Assembly: GCA_964540905.1 (NCBI GenBank)
Contig: CAZIOS010000003.1
Span: forward strand, 62,001 to 126,000
Source: VAYN01 sp964540905
Lineage (GTDB): Bacteria > Actinomycetota > Thermoleophilia > Solirubrobacterales > 70-9
Reading direction: 5' to 3'
Length of the DNA stretch: 64,000 bases
Each line of letters starts with the position of its first letter. The first letter of the stretch is position 1. A program made the translations under genes and the position numbers. The notes under the pieces were generated by a model. The model did not search any database. It was not told the origin of the DNA and worked only from the letters and a program-made list of their open reading frames with translations. Below, piece after piece: positions 8,748 to 17,424 of this stretch.

Positions 8748-9017
8748 GTGCCGCGGATCAGCAGCTTCTACGGGATCACGATCAGGATGTTCTTCGACGA
8801 GACCATTCATTCCGGTCGCCCCCACTTCCATGCCTTTTACAGTGGTGATCAAGCCTCGTTCGACGTCACAGACCTGAGTCGGATCGCCGGCAAATTGCCG
8901 CTGCGGATCGAACGGCTTGTACGGAAGTGGGCTCGGTCTCACCGAGCTGAGTTGATGGCAAACTGGGAGCGCGGTCGCAGTGGTCAGCGACTGGATAGAA
9001 TCGAGCCATTGAAATGA
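8748..9017 (+). CDS. DUF4160 protein
   Basis: 89 aa, GTG start. The N-terminal half carries the DUF4160 signature: PRISSFYGITIRMFF followed by HFHAFYSG. The C-terminal half (RKWARSHRAELMANWER) is the usual helical end of the family. The next gene is a DUF2442 protein that begins 10 bp later; the two families often travel as a pair, and their function is not established (toxin-antitoxin-like behaviour has been suggested). Base composition is visibly less GC-rich than in the flanking metabolic genes, which fits acquisition by transfer. Confidence 0.8.
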   Translation: MPRISSFYGITIRMFFDETIHSGRPHFHAFYSGDQASFDVTDLSRIAGKLPLRIERLVRKWARSHRAELMANWERGRSGQRLDRIEPLK

Positions 9018-9027
9018 TTTGTCTACA

Positions 9028-9330
9028 ATGGGCCCTGTGCTTGTCCTACCGCCCAAGTTGATCGAAGCGATTCCGATCGATGGCTACAAGGTCCATCTGA
9101 AGTTTGCCGATGGGCTCGCAGCCGACGTGGATCTCTCCTATCTGGTTGGACGCGGGGAAGTTTTCGAGCCACTGCGAGACGTCGAGTACTTCCGCAAGCT
9201 GGAGGTTGACGACGGCGGTGTCACGATCGAGTGGCCGAACGAAGCCGACGTTGCGCCGGAGCGGCTCTACGATCTGGTGCAGGCGGCTGAGTACGAGAAG
9301 CGAAAGCTCGCCGGCGCGGGCGGCGTCTAG
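9028..9330 (+). CDS. DUF2442 protein
   Basis: 100 aa from ATG 9028; an in-frame TTG at 9019 would add three residues. The pattern matches DUF2442: a short beta-rich domain with VHLKFADGLAADVDLSYL, FEPLRD, FRKLEVDDGGVTIEWPNEAD and a C-terminal PERLYDL. It is paired with the DUF4160 gene directly upstream. Its last four bases overlap the end of the convergent SDR gene. Confidence 0.8.
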   Translation: MGPVLVLPPKLIEAIPIDGYKVHLKFADGLAADVDLSYLVGRGEVFEPLRDVEYFRKLEVDDGGVTIEWPNEADVAPERLYDLVQAAEYEKRKLAGAGGV

Positions 9331-10193
9331 CCCGACGCCGAGATTTTCTCGGCGTCGACGGTCTTCGCGTCGAGGTCGCGGATCAGCGCCGCGGTCTTGG
9401 CGTCGCTCTCCATGCGGCGGTCCAGCAGCGGGTTGATCAGGCCGCGCAGGGCGGAGACGTAGCGCCACCACTTGGGGACGAAGACGCGCGGGGCGCGTTC
9501 CTCGATGCCGCGGACGAGGCCGGCGCCGGCCTCGGCGGGGGTGATCCGCTTCAGCAGGAAGTCGGGGCTCAGTTCGCTGATCCGGCCGCCGTCCTCCTGG
9601 TCGAAGGCGTCCTGGACGAGCTTGGTGTCGACCCAGCCGAAGTAGGCGACGGTGGCGCTGGCGCCGTGCGGGGCGAGCTCGACCCGCAGCGCCCGGCCCA
9701 GCTGCTCGACCCCGGCCTTGGCGACCGCGTAGGGGGAGTTGCCCATGCCGTTGGCGAAGGCGTAGACGGAGGAGACGACGACGATCTGGCCGCGGCGGGC
9801 GACGATCTGCGGCAGCGCCGCGCGGGCCGTGCGCCAGACCCCCAGCAGGTCGACCTCGAAGACGCGCTCCCACTCCTCGCCGGAGATCCCGCGCGCGGTC
9901 GCGAACCGCTTTTGGGCGATGCCGGCGTTGGCGACGGCGACGTCGAGGCCGCCGAGCTTCTCCACCACCTCAGCGACCGCTGCCATCATCGCCCCCTGAT
10001 CGGTGACGTCAGCGCCGAGCCCGATCGCCCGCGGCCCGATCCGCTCCGCCGCCTCGCGGGCCTGCTCGGGGTCGAGGTCGAGGACCGCGACCGAGGCCCC
10101 GCGCAGGTGCATCTGCCGGGCCGTCTCGAAGCCGATCCCGCGGCCGGCGCCGGTGACCAGCGCCACCTTTCCGTTCAGGTCGAAGACGGGCAC
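9327..10193 (-). CDS. Short-chain dehydrogenase/reductase
   Basis: 288 aa, GTG start. A classical SDR: TGAGRGIG cofactor motif at the N-terminus, NAG at about residue 90, catalytic Ser in SSVYAF and the YAVAK Tyr/Lys pair. Asp-rich LDLD after beta-2 suggests NAD preference. The extra C-terminal stretch of about 50 residues (RVFVPKWWRY onward) is typical of actinobacterial SDRs acting on lipids or alcohols. Substrate unknown. The start region faces ileS divergently with about 38 bp between them. Confidence 0.85.
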   Translation of the reverse strand: MPVFDLNGKVALVTGAGRGIGFETARQMHLRGASVAVLDLDPEQAREAAERIGPRAIGLGADVTDQGAMMAAVAEVVEKLGGLDVAVANAGIAQKRFATARGISGEEWERVFEVDLLGVWRTARAALPQIVARRGQIVVVSSVYAFANGMGNSPYAVAKAGVEQLGRALRVELAPHGASATVAYFGWVDTKLVQDAFDQEDGGRISELSPDFLLKRITPAEAGAGLVRGIEERAPRVFVPKWWRYVSALRGLINPLLDRRMESDAKTAALIRDLDAKTVDAEKISASG

Positions 10194-10216
10194 GCGGCGC
10201 GCAGCCTACTCGCTCC

Positions 10217-10231
10217 TAGAATCACCCGTCC
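10217..10231 (+). promoter_or_regulatory. -10 box for leaderless ileS
   Basis: TAGAAT at 10217-10222 lies 9 nt before the ileS ATG. No Shine-Dalgarno is present and no tRNA-sensing T-box leader can fit in the 38-bp gap. Confidence 0.5.
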
Positions 10232-13200
10232 ATGCCTGGATTCAGCCCCGTCGACCCGAAGCAGTCCTTCCCCGAGCTCGAGCGGCGGGTGCTCGAGCGC
10301 TGGCGCGCCGCCGACGTCTTCGCCCGCTCGCTGCAGAACCGCGCCGGGGCCGAGGTCTGGAGCTTCTACGAGGGCCCGCCGACCGCCAACGGCCGGCCCG
10401 GCTCCCACCACGTCCTCGCCCGCGTCTTCAAGGACGTCTACCCGCGCTACAAGACGATGTGCGGCTACCGGGTCCCGCGCAAGGCCGGCTGGGACTGCCA
10501 CGGCCTGCCGGTCGAGCTCGAGGTCGAAAAGCAGCTCGGGATCGCCTCCAAGCAGGAGATCGAGGAGTTCGGGATCGCCGAGTTCAACGCCCGCTGCCGC
10601 GCCTCGGTCTTCGAGTACGTCGAGGAGTGGAACCGGCTGACCGAGCGGATCGGCTTCTGGATCGACCTCGACGACCCCTACGTGACGCTCGAGGACGACT
10701 ACATCGAGTCGGTCTGGTGGTCTCTTCGCAAGCTCTGGGATGACGGGCGCCTCTACGAGGGTCACAAGGTCGTCCCCTACTGCCCGCGCGACGGCACCCC
10801 GCTCTCCTCGCACGAGGTGGCGCTGGGCTACAGGGATGTCGAAGATCCCTCGATCTACGTGCGCTTCCCGTTGCTCGACGGCGCCGGCGCCGAGTCGGGC
10901 GAGTCGCTGCTGGTCTGGACGACGACGCCCTGGACGCTGCCCGGCAACGTCGCCGTCGCCGTCGCGCCGGGGGTCCCCTACGTGCGCGCGCGGGTCGACG
11001 GCGAGGCGCTGATCCTGGCCGAGCCGCTGCTCGAGAAGGTGCTGGGCGAGGGGGTGGAGGTGGAGGCCCGTTTCGCCGGCGCCGACCTGATCGGCCGCCG
11101 CTACGAGGGCCCGGTCTTCGAGCTCTCCGACGGCGGCCCGGCCAAAGTCCCGCCCGCGGCCCCCTTCCAGGTCGTCGCCGGCGATTTCGTCACCACCGAG
11201 GACGGCACCGGCCTCGTCCACATCGCCCCCGCCTTCGGCGAGGACGATTACGCGGTCGCCGCCGCCCACGATCTCTTCGACCCGACCCGGCGGCAGACGC
11301 TCTACAACCCGGTCAAGCCCGACGGCCACTTCGACGAGCGGGTGGTCGGCTTCGAGGATCGCTTCGTCAAGGACCCCGAGGTCAGCCGCGGGCTGATCGC
11401 CGACCTCGAGCGCCGCGGCCGGCTCTTCCGCGAGCAGACCTACGAGCACTCCTACCCGCACTGCTGGCGCTGCGGCACCCCCCTTATCTACTACGCGACG
11501 ACGAGCTGGTACATCGCCACCTCCGAGGTCAAGGAGCAGATGCTCGCCAACAACGAGACGATCGGCTGGCACCCCGAGCACGTCAAGCACGGCCGCTTCG
11601 GCAAATGGCTGGAGAACAACGTCGACTGGGCGCTCTCGCGCGACCGCTACTGGGGCACGCCGCTGCCGGTCTGGCGCTGCTCGGATCGCCGCTGCGGCGA
11701 GCTCGAGTGCATCGGCTCGGTCGCCGAGCTGCGCGACCGCTCCGGCGGCACGGTCCCCGACGACCTCCACCGCCCCTACATCGACGCGGTGACGATCGAG
11801 TGCGGCAGGTGCGGCGGCGAGATGCGCCGGGTCGAGTCGGTGATCGACACCTGGTACGACAGCGGCGCGATGCCCTTCGCCCAGTTCCACTACCCGTTCG
11901 AGAACGAGGCCGAGTTCAAAGAACGCTTCCCAGCCGACTTCATCTGCGAGGCGATCGACCAGACCCGCGGCTGGTTCTACACGCTGCTGGCCGAGTCGAC
12001 CCTGCTTTTCGACACCTCCAGCTACAAGAACTGCGTCTGCCTCGGCCTCATCCTCGACCCCGAGGGCCAGAAGATGTCGAAGAGCCGCGGCAACGTCGTC
12101 GACCCCTGGGACGTCCTCGACAGCCACGGCGCCGACGCCTTCCGCTGGTACTACCTGACCGCCCAGCAGCCCTGGTCGGGCTACCGCTTCTCGGTCGAGA
12201 CCGTCGGCGAGTCGGTGCGCCAGTTCCTGCTCACCCTCTGGAACACCTACTCGTTCTGGGTGCTGTACGCCAATGCGGAGGACCTCGGCCCGGACGACTT
12301 CGGCGCCGCTCCCGAGCCCGCCAACGACCTCGACCGCTGGGCGCTGTCCCGCCTGCAGGCGACCGCATCGACCGTGCGCGAGCGGATGGACGCCTTCGAC
12401 TGCACCGCCGCCGGACGGGCGATCGCCGCCTACGTCGAGGAGCTCTCCAACTGGTACGTGCGGCTCTCGCGGCGGCGCTTCTGGGACGGCGACCGCGCCG
12501 CCTTCGCGACCCTGCGCCACTGCCTGTTGGAGACGGTGGCGATGCTGGCCCCCTTCATCCCCTTCCTCGCCGACGAGATCCACCTCAACCTCGCCGCCGG
12601 TGCCGCCGAGACGGCCGACTCGGTTCACCTGCGCGATTACCCGCGGGTCGACGCAGCACTTCGCGACCCCGAGCTGGAGGACGGGATGGAGGCGGTGCGG
12701 CTGACGGTCGAACTGGGCCGCGCCGCCCGCGCCCAGGCGAAGGCGAAGGTGCGCCAGCCGCTGCGCCGGGCGGTGATCGTCGCCAACGAGGCCGAGCGGG
12801 CGGCGATCGAGGCCCGGGCCGAGCTCGTCACCGCCGAGCTCAACGTCAAGGAGCTCGACTTCGTCAGCGAGCAGGGCGAGTTGGTCAGCTACACGGCGAA
12901 GCCCAACTACCGCGCCCTCGGACCCCGCTTCGGCAAGTGGATGCCGCAGGTCGCCGCCGCGGTCGCGGCGCTCGATCCCGCCCACGTCGCCGCCGCGCTC
13001 GCCGAGGGCGGCGAGGTCGGGATCGCGATCGACGGCGTCGACCACACGCTTGGCCCCGACGACATCACCCTCGCCCTGCAGCCGCTCGAGGGCTACGAGG
13101 TCGAGGCCGAGGCCGGCCACGCGGTCGCCCTCCAGCTCGAGCTCGACGACGAGCTGCGCCGGGAGGGCCTCGCCCGCGAGATCGTCCACGCCGTCCAGAA

Positions 13201-13405
13201 CGCCCGCAAAGAGGCCGGCCTCGAGATCACCGACCGGATCGAACTCAGCCTCGGCGGCGACGCCGACCTGCTCGCCGCCGCCCGCGCCCACGAGGCCTAC
13301 CTAGCCAACGAGGTCCTCGCCGCCGCGGTCGGCTACGACGCCGTCGAGGGCGCCAGCGCCAAGATCGACGGCGCCGAGCTGATCATCTCCGTCACCCGCG
13401 CCTGA
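10232..13405 (+). CDS. ileS: Isoleucyl-tRNA synthetase
   Basis: 1057 aa, the size of the long, eukaryote-like IleRS type. The class I signature region PPTANGRPGSHHV takes the HIGH position, GWDCHGLPVE follows, and KMSKSRGN occurs near residue 614. A CP1 editing domain lies between (WTTTPWTLPGN, FGEDDY). The C-terminus has an anticodon-binding domain and tail. It charges tRNA-Ile in the cytosol. No T-box or other leader is present. A DUF2283 gene follows about 90 bp downstream. Confidence 0.97.
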   Translation: MPGFSPVDPKQSFPELERRVLERWRAADVFARSLQNRAGAEVWSFYEGPPTANGRPGSHHVLARVFKDVYPRYKTMCGYRVPRKAGWDCHGLPVELEVEKQLGIASKQEIEEFGIAEFNARCRASVFEYVEEWNRLTERIGFWIDLDDPYVTLEDDYIESVWWSLRKLWDDGRLYEGHKVVPYCPRDGTPLSSHEVALGYRDVEDPSIYVRFPLLDGAGAESGESLLVWTTTPWTLPGNVAVAVAPGVPYVRARVDGEALILAEPLLEKVLGEGVEVEARFAGADLIGRRYEGPVFELSDGGPAKVPPAAPFQVVAGDFVTTEDGTGLVHIAPAFGEDDYAVAAAHDLFDPTRRQTLYNPVKPDGHFDERVVGFEDRFVKDPEVSRGLIADLERRGRLFREQTYEHSYPHCWRCGTPLIYYATTSWYIATSEVKEQMLANNETIGWHPEHVKHGRFGKWLENNVDWALSRDRYWGTPLPVWRCSDRRCGELECIGSVAELRDRSGGTVPDDLHRPYIDAVTIECGRCGGEMRRVESVIDTWYDSGAMPFAQFHYPFENEAEFKERFPADFICEAIDQTRGWFYTLLAESTLLFDTSSYKNCVCLGLILDPEGQKMSKSRGNVVDPWDVLDSHGADAFRWYYLTAQQPWSGYRFSVETVGESVRQFLLTLWNTYSFWVLYANAEDLGPDDFGAAPEPANDLDRWALSRLQATASTVRERMDAFDCTAAGRAIAAYVEELSNWYVRLSRRRFWDGDRAAFATLRHCLLETVAMLAPFIPFLADEIHLNLAAGAAETADSVHLRDYPRVDAALRDPELEDGMEAVRLTVELGRAARAQAKAKVRQPLRRAVIVANEAERAAIEARAELVTAELNVKELDFVSEQGELVSYTAKPNYRALGPRFGKWMPQVAAAVAALDPAHVAAALAEGGEVGIAIDGVDHTLGPDDITLALQPLEGYEVEAEAGHAVALQLELDDELRREGLAREIVHAVQNARKEAGLEITDRIELSLGGDADLLAAARAHEAYLANEVLAAAVGYDAVEGASAKIDGAELIISVTRA

Positions 13406-13407
13406 GG

Positions 13408-13497
13408 CTGACTCGGGCAGAGGTGGAAAGCTTGATTTCCAATCCGGCCCTTGTGGACAGAGATCCGGAGGGCCGCCCACGCTATCAGGAGGCACCC
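13408..13497 (+). pseudogene. Possible DUF4258-like remnant before DUF2283
   Basis: This frame reads straight into the DUF2283 ATG and encodes about 30 residues including RAEVESLISNPALVDRD and GRPRYQ. That resembles the end of DUF4258/BrnT-like domains, which commonly precede DUF2283 genes. The front half of such a domain is missing because ileS ends at 13405. In-frame GTG (13423) or TTG (13432) could still start translation. Probably a decayed partner gene. Confidence 0.35.
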
Positions 13498-13788
13498 ATG
13501 AGAGCCGACTACGACAGTGAGGCCGATGCCGTTTCCATCGATCTGATCGAGGTCGACCGCTGGGACGATGGCGAAGGAGTCGACGAGGACTTCTGCAACG
13601 TCTCCTTCTCGAAGGGTCGCGTCGCGAACGTCGCCCTACTCAATCCCCGCGATCACCTTCGACTGCTCGAAGCGGCGGCGGAGCAGTTCGACCTCGACGC
13701 CGTCGCTCTCCTGGCTGCTGCTCAGGCAGCACTTGCCGCCCCCGACCGGGTCGTCAGCGTCGAGGTCGGGGCCCCGGCGCTGGCCTGA
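13498..13788 (+). CDS. DUF2283 protein
   Basis: 96 aa. ATG preceded by CAGGAGG, giving a clear ribosome site. The N-terminus (RADYDSEADAVSIDL) is the DUF2283 hallmark Y-D-x-E-x-D-x-x-x-I, followed by the beta-strands of the family and a helical tail rich in Ala. DUF2283 proteins are usually small partners of DUF4258 or similar proteins and have been proposed as antitoxin-like. Here the partner seems reduced to a short remnant just upstream. Function is not established. Confidence 0.75.
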   Translation: MRADYDSEADAVSIDLIEVDRWDDGEGVDEDFCNVSFSKGRVANVALLNPRDHLRLLEAAAEQFDLDAVALLAAAQAALAAPDRVVSVEVGAPALA

Positions 13789-13807
13789 CGAAGCGGCCGA
13801 ATCGGCG

Positions 13808-13987
13808 TCAGTCACCGGCTGGCTCGCCGATGATGAAGTCGGTCTTCGCCGAGTCGGAGAACTTCACCCAGCAATGCTCGGGCGGGGCGCCGGCCACCTC
13901 GACCAGCGCCTGCTCGATCCGCTTGGCGATCTCCGCCTTCTGCTCGTAGGTCCGGCCCTCGAACCAGTGGACGTGAACGAACGGCAT
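13808..13987 (-). CDS. 4-oxalocrotonate tautomerase-like small enzyme
   Basis: 59 aa. It begins M-P-F-V-H-V-H-W-F-E-G-R, so removal of Met exposes the N-terminal Pro that is the catalytic base of the tautomerase superfamily. EQKAEIAKRIEQAL forms the first helix, and the length suits a 4-OT-type hexamer subunit (about 60 aa). The C-terminal half (HCWVKFSDSAKTDFIIG) gives the second strand. It lies 22 bp downstream of trxA on the same strand and could be co-transcribed. Substrate unknown. Confidence 0.78.
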   Translation of the reverse strand: MPFVHVHWFEGRTYEQKAEIAKRIEQALVEVAGAPPEHCWVKFSDSAKTDFIIGEPAGD

Positions 13988-14009
13988 GGCTTGGAAGGGG
14001 CCGCCGCCC

Positions 14010-14336
14010 TCAGGCGAGCGCCGGCTCCAGCTCGGCCTCGAGGCGCCGCTTCGGCATCGCCCCGACGACTTTCTTGGCGATCGCCCCGTCCTTGAAGAGG
14101 ATCATCGTCGGGATCGAGAGCACCTCGTACTGCGCTGCGGTCTGCTGGTTCTCGTCGACGTTGATGCTGACGATCTTGAGGTCCTCGCGCTCGCCGTCGA
14201 TCTCCTCGAGGACCGGGTGCACGACGCGGCACGGCCCACACCAGGGAGCCCAGAAGTCGACCAGCACGGGGCCGTCGGCATCGATCACGTCGGCTTTGAA
14301 GGTGGCGTCGGTTACGTCGGTCAATTTCCCAGTCAC
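14010..14336 (-). CDS. trxA: Thioredoxin
   Basis: 108 aa, GTG start with a GGGAG site about 12 bp upstream. Complete thioredoxin fold with the redox motif WCGPC (in DFWAPWCGPC), the cis-Pro segment SIPTM, and the conserved NVDEN. It reduces disulfides in the cytoplasm. It follows the glycosyltransferase gene on the same strand (about 40 bp gap) and precedes the small tautomerase gene. A short dyad ATACTT-CAGA-AAGTAT (14374-14389) lies between the glycosyltransferase stop and trxA. Confidence 0.96.
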   Translation of the reverse strand: MTGKLTDVTDATFKADVIDADGPVLVDFWAPWCGPCRVVHPVLEEIDGEREDLKIVSINVDENQQTAAQYEVLSIPTMILFKDGAIAKKVVGAMPKRRLEAELEPALA

Positions 14337-14378
14337 TGGATATCGATCTCCCGGAATCGAGGTTCGTAGGCCAATACT

Positions 14379-15113
14379 TCAGAAAGTATAGCGCCGGGGT
14401 CCAAGCCGCAAAAGGGGCACCCGCCAGACCGCCTCGACGACGATCGCGCGGTCCATCTTCGAGGATCCGGCGCGGCGGTCGCGGAAGACGATCGGCACCT
14501 CCACCACCTTGAAGCCGCGGCGCAGCGCCCGGTAGGTCATCTCGACCTGGAAGGCGTAGCCGCGGGCCCCGATCGTGTCGAGGTCGATCGCCTCCAGGAC
14601 CTCGCGGCGGAAGCACTTGAAGCCGCCGGTGAGGTCGCGCACCTCGACCCCCAGCACCAGCCGCGCGTAGGCGCTGCCGCCGCGGCTGATCGCCCGCCGC
14701 AGCGGCCCCCAGTCGCCGACGCCGCCGCCCGGCACGTAGCGCGAGCCCAGCACCAGGTCGGCCCGCTGCGCCGCCTCCAGCAGCCGCGGCAGGTAGGCCG
14801 GGTCGTGCGAGAAGTCGGAGTCCATCTCCAGCACCAGCCCGGCGCCGCCCTCGAGGGCGCGGCGGAAGCCGGCGACGTAGGCGGGGCCGAGGCCTTCCTT
14901 GCGGGGGCGGTGGAGGACCTCGACGCTCGACCGCTCGGCCGCCAGCCGGTCGGCCAGGCGCCCGCTCCCGTCGGGCGAGTTGTCGTCGACGATCAGGACC
15001 CGCGCCGAGGCCGGCAGCTTCGCCAGCACGGCATCGACGAAGGCCTCGATGTTCTCCGCCTCGTTGTAGGTCGGCAGGACCAGCCAGGCGGGGCCGGGAT
15101 TGGACTTGGGCAT
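14379..15113 (-). CDS. Polyprenol monophosphomannose synthase-like GT2 glycosyltransferase
   Basis: 244 aa from ATG 15113. GT-A fold of the DPM1 family: VLPTYNEAENI at the N-terminus, VDDNSPDGSG, the metal-binding region EMDSDFSHDP, and GSRYVPGG. The motif LTGGFKCFRREVLE and the helix before VPIVFRDR fit dolichol/polyprenol-phosphate mannosyltransferases. It would transfer mannose (or glucose) from a nucleotide sugar to a polyprenyl phosphate for cell-envelope glycans. It lacks the C-terminal membrane domain seen in some homologues. TAGCAT (15122-15127, read on minus) sits 8 nt before the ATG. Confidence 0.85.
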   Translation of the reverse strand: MPKSNPGPAWLVLPTYNEAENIEAFVDAVLAKLPASARVLIVDDNSPDGSGRLADRLAAERSSVEVLHRPRKEGLGPAYVAGFRRALEGGAGLVLEMDSDFSHDPAYLPRLLEAAQRADLVLGSRYVPGGGVGDWGPLRRAISRGGSAYARLVLGVEVRDLTGGFKCFRREVLEAIDLDTIGARGYAFQVEMTYRALRRGFKVVEVPIVFRDRRAGSSKMDRAIVVEAVWRVPLLRLGPRRYTF

Positions 15114-15121
15114 CGGGCGCG

Positions 15122-15185
15122 ATGCTATTGGCGATCCGAAATTCCGGCTAAAGACCGCGGCGGCCGCGACGGCTAACTTCCAGAG
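15122..15185. promoter_or_regulatory. Divergent leaderless promoters
   Basis: On the minus strand TAGCAT (15122-15127) is 8 nt from the glycosyltransferase ATG. On the plus strand TAACTT (15174-15179) is 6 nt from the polX ATG. Neither start has a Shine-Dalgarno. Confidence 0.5.
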
Positions 15186-16910
15186 ATGACCAACGCCGAG
15201 ATCGCCGCCGCGCTGGAAGAGCTGGGCGTGCTCTACGAGCTCGACGGCGCGGTCAAATACCGCGTGCTGGCCTACGGCACCGCCGCCAAGGCGATCCGCG
15301 AGAGCCCGGTCTCGGTCGCCGAGCTGGCGCGGGAGGGCCGCGCGACCGAGATCCCCGGCGTCGGCAAGACGCTGGCGGAGAAGATCGCCGCCCTGCTGGA
15401 GACCGGCGAGATTCCCGCCGCGGCGAAGCTGAAGGCGAAGTTCCCGCCGACCCTGATCGAGGTGACGCGGGTGCCCGGGGTCGGCGCCAAAACCGCGCGG
15501 CGGCTGCACGAGGAGCTCGGCGTCGCCTCGATCGAGGACCTCAGGGCCGCCGCCGAGGGAGAGCGCATCCGCGACCTCAAAGGCCTCGGCCCGAAAGCGG
15601 AGACGAACGTGCTGGCGGCGCTGGAGCGGCTCGGCGAGCCCGGCGAGGGGCCGGGCCGGCTGCTGCTCTCGATGGTGCGGCCGATCGCCGAGGAACTGGC
15701 GGCGGCCCTGCGCCAGCACCCGGGCGCCGACCGGGTCGAGGTCGCCGGCTCGGTCCGGCGCTGGGCCGAGACCTGCAAGGACATCGACCTGATCGCCACC
15801 GCCGAGCAGCCGGCGGCGCTGGCCGAGCACCTCGCCGGCCACCCGCTGATCGCCGCCGCCGGCAAGCCGGGCCCCAACGGGGTGCGGGCGCAGACCCACA
15901 ACGGCATCGCGGTCGACCTGCGGATCGTCCCGCCGGCCGCCTTCGGCAACCTGCTGCAGCACTTCACCGGCTCCCAGGCCCACAACGTGCAGCTGCGCGA
16001 AGAGGCGGTGGCGCGCGGGCTCTCGGTCTCCGAGCACGGCATCACCGACACCGAGAGCGGCGGGGTGACCCTCTGCGAGAGCGAGCAGGGCGTCTACGAG
16101 CGCCTCGGCTACGCCTATATCGAGCCGGAGCTGCGCGAGGGCCGGGGCGAGCTGAGGGCGGCGCGGGAGGGGGAGCTGCCGGAGCTGATCGAGCTCGGCG
16201 ACGTCCGCGGCGACCTCCACGCCCACACCACCCTCTCCGACGGCCGCAACACGCTCGAGGAGATGGCGGCGGCCGGGCGCGAGCGCGGCTACGCCTACAT
16301 GGCGATCACCGACCACTCCGCCAGCCACGGCTTCGGCGACCACGTCACCCCGGAACGGCTTTGGCGGCGGATCGAGGAGATAGCCACCTGGAACAAGGGC
16401 AAACGCGGCTTCCGCCTGCTCGCCGGCTCGGAGATCAACATCGGCCTCGACGGCGGCCTCGACTACCCCGACGACCTGGTCGCGGCGCTGGACTGGGTCG
16501 TCGCCTCCGTCCACACCTCGTTCTCGATCTCGGCCGAGGAGATGACCGCGCGAGTGCTGGCGGCGATCGAGAACCCGCAGGTCAACTGCATCGGCCACCT
16601 CAGCGGCCGCCTGATCGGCCGCCGCGAGCCCTACGGGATCGACGTCGAGGCGGTCGCCGAGGCGGCGGCCCGGACCGGCACGATGCTGGAGATCAACGGC
16701 AACCCCAACCGCCGCGACCTCTCCGAGCAGCACGCCCGCCTCGCCCGCGAAGTCGGGGCGACGATCGTCCTCAACACCGACGCCCACGGCATCGACACCC
16801 TCGACAACATGGCTTACGCGGTCGCCACCGCCCGCCGCGCCTGGCTCGGCGCCGCCGACGTCGCCAACACCCGCGGCTGGCGCGAGTTCTCGAAGCTGCT
16901 GCGCTCCTAG
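15186..16910 (+). CDS. polX: DNA polymerase X with PHP domain
   Basis: 574 aa, typical for bacterial PolX. The N-terminal half holds helix-hairpin-helix motifs (EIPGVGKTLAEKI; VPGVGAKTARRL) and the nucleotidyltransferase core GSVRRWAET-x-x-DID, with a further acidic residue in VDLRIV. The C-terminal half is a PHP phosphoesterase with DLHAHTTLSDG, ITDHSASHG and the closing NTDAHG. The family does gap-filling synthesis and 3'-5' exonuclease or AP-end processing in base-excision repair. It starts behind TAACTT with a 6-nt spacer and no SD. Confidence 0.95.
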   Translation: MTNAEIAAALEELGVLYELDGAVKYRVLAYGTAAKAIRESPVSVAELAREGRATEIPGVGKTLAEKIAALLETGEIPAAAKLKAKFPPTLIEVTRVPGVGAKTARRLHEELGVASIEDLRAAAEGERIRDLKGLGPKAETNVLAALERLGEPGEGPGRLLLSMVRPIAEELAAALRQHPGADRVEVAGSVRRWAETCKDIDLIATAEQPAALAEHLAGHPLIAAAGKPGPNGVRAQTHNGIAVDLRIVPPAAFGNLLQHFTGSQAHNVQLREEAVARGLSVSEHGITDTESGGVTLCESEQGVYERLGYAYIEPELREGRGELRAAREGELPELIELGDVRGDLHAHTTLSDGRNTLEEMAAAGRERGYAYMAITDHSASHGFGDHVTPERLWRRIEEIATWNKGKRGFRLLAGSEINIGLDGGLDYPDDLVAALDWVVASVHTSFSISAEEMTARVLAAIENPQVNCIGHLSGRLIGRREPYGIDVEAVAEAAARTGTMLEINGNPNRRDLSEQHARLAREVGATIVLNTDAHGIDTLDNMAYAVATARRAWLGAADVANTRGWREFSKLLRS

Positions 16911-17422
16911 GCCCGGCTGAGGCGGTCGCTGCGCAGCCCCGGCGTCCGGACCAGCTCGACCGGGCGCAGGGCGGAGGTGGGGACGACGTAGAACTTGACG
17001 CCGTCGCGGTGCTCGATGCCGAGCACCGCCGCCTCGCGGGTGTGCCAGGCGAGCGAGACGATCAGCGCGTAGCCGGCGCCGATCACGGCGACGCCGGGGA
17101 AGAAGAGGCCGAGGCCGCCGGCGGCGAGGGCGGTGACGCCGATCGGCCAGAGGCGGCCGATCGCGATCCGCCCCGGCGCCTCGGACGGCAGCGAGGTGGC
17201 GGTGCGGGCGCGGGCGAGGACGTCGCGCATGTCGTCGGCGGCGCGGGCGGGGCGGCCGAGGTAGAAGCCGATCGCCAGCGAGACCAGCCACCAGGCGGCG
17301 GCGACGAGGATCGTCGTCGCGCTGCCTTCGCGGTTGGCGCCGATCGCGGTGATCGCGCCCAGCGCCGTCGCCTCGGCGCCGGTGATGAAGACGGTGACCC
17401 GCAGCAGGTCGGTGTAGGGCAT
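16907..17422 (-). CDS. Integral membrane protein, unknown
   Basis: 171 aa from ATG 17422, which lies 2 bp after the otsB stop codon, so the two are co-transcribed. Four hydrophobic helices are visible (around residues 8-25, 32-50, 92-110, 112-128), with a basic cytoplasmic loop between the second and third. The soluble tail (GVKFYVVPTSALRPVELVR) is conserved-looking. I do not recognise the family. The last four bases overlap the convergent polX stop. Confidence 0.6.
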   Translation of the reverse strand: MPYTDLLRVTVFITGAEATALGAITAIGANREGSATTILVAAAWWLVSLAIGFYLGRPARAADDMRDVLARARTATSLPSEAPGRIAIGRLWPIGVTALAAGGLGLFFPGVAVIGAGYALIVSLAWHTREAAVLGIEHRDGVKFYVVPTSALRPVELVRTPGLRSDRLSRA

Positions 17423-17424
17423 CG

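Noticed and set aside
10175..13291. 1038-codon minus-strand frame opposite ileS
   Set aside because: Antisense shadow caused by third-position GC; no start site, RBS or recognisable motif.
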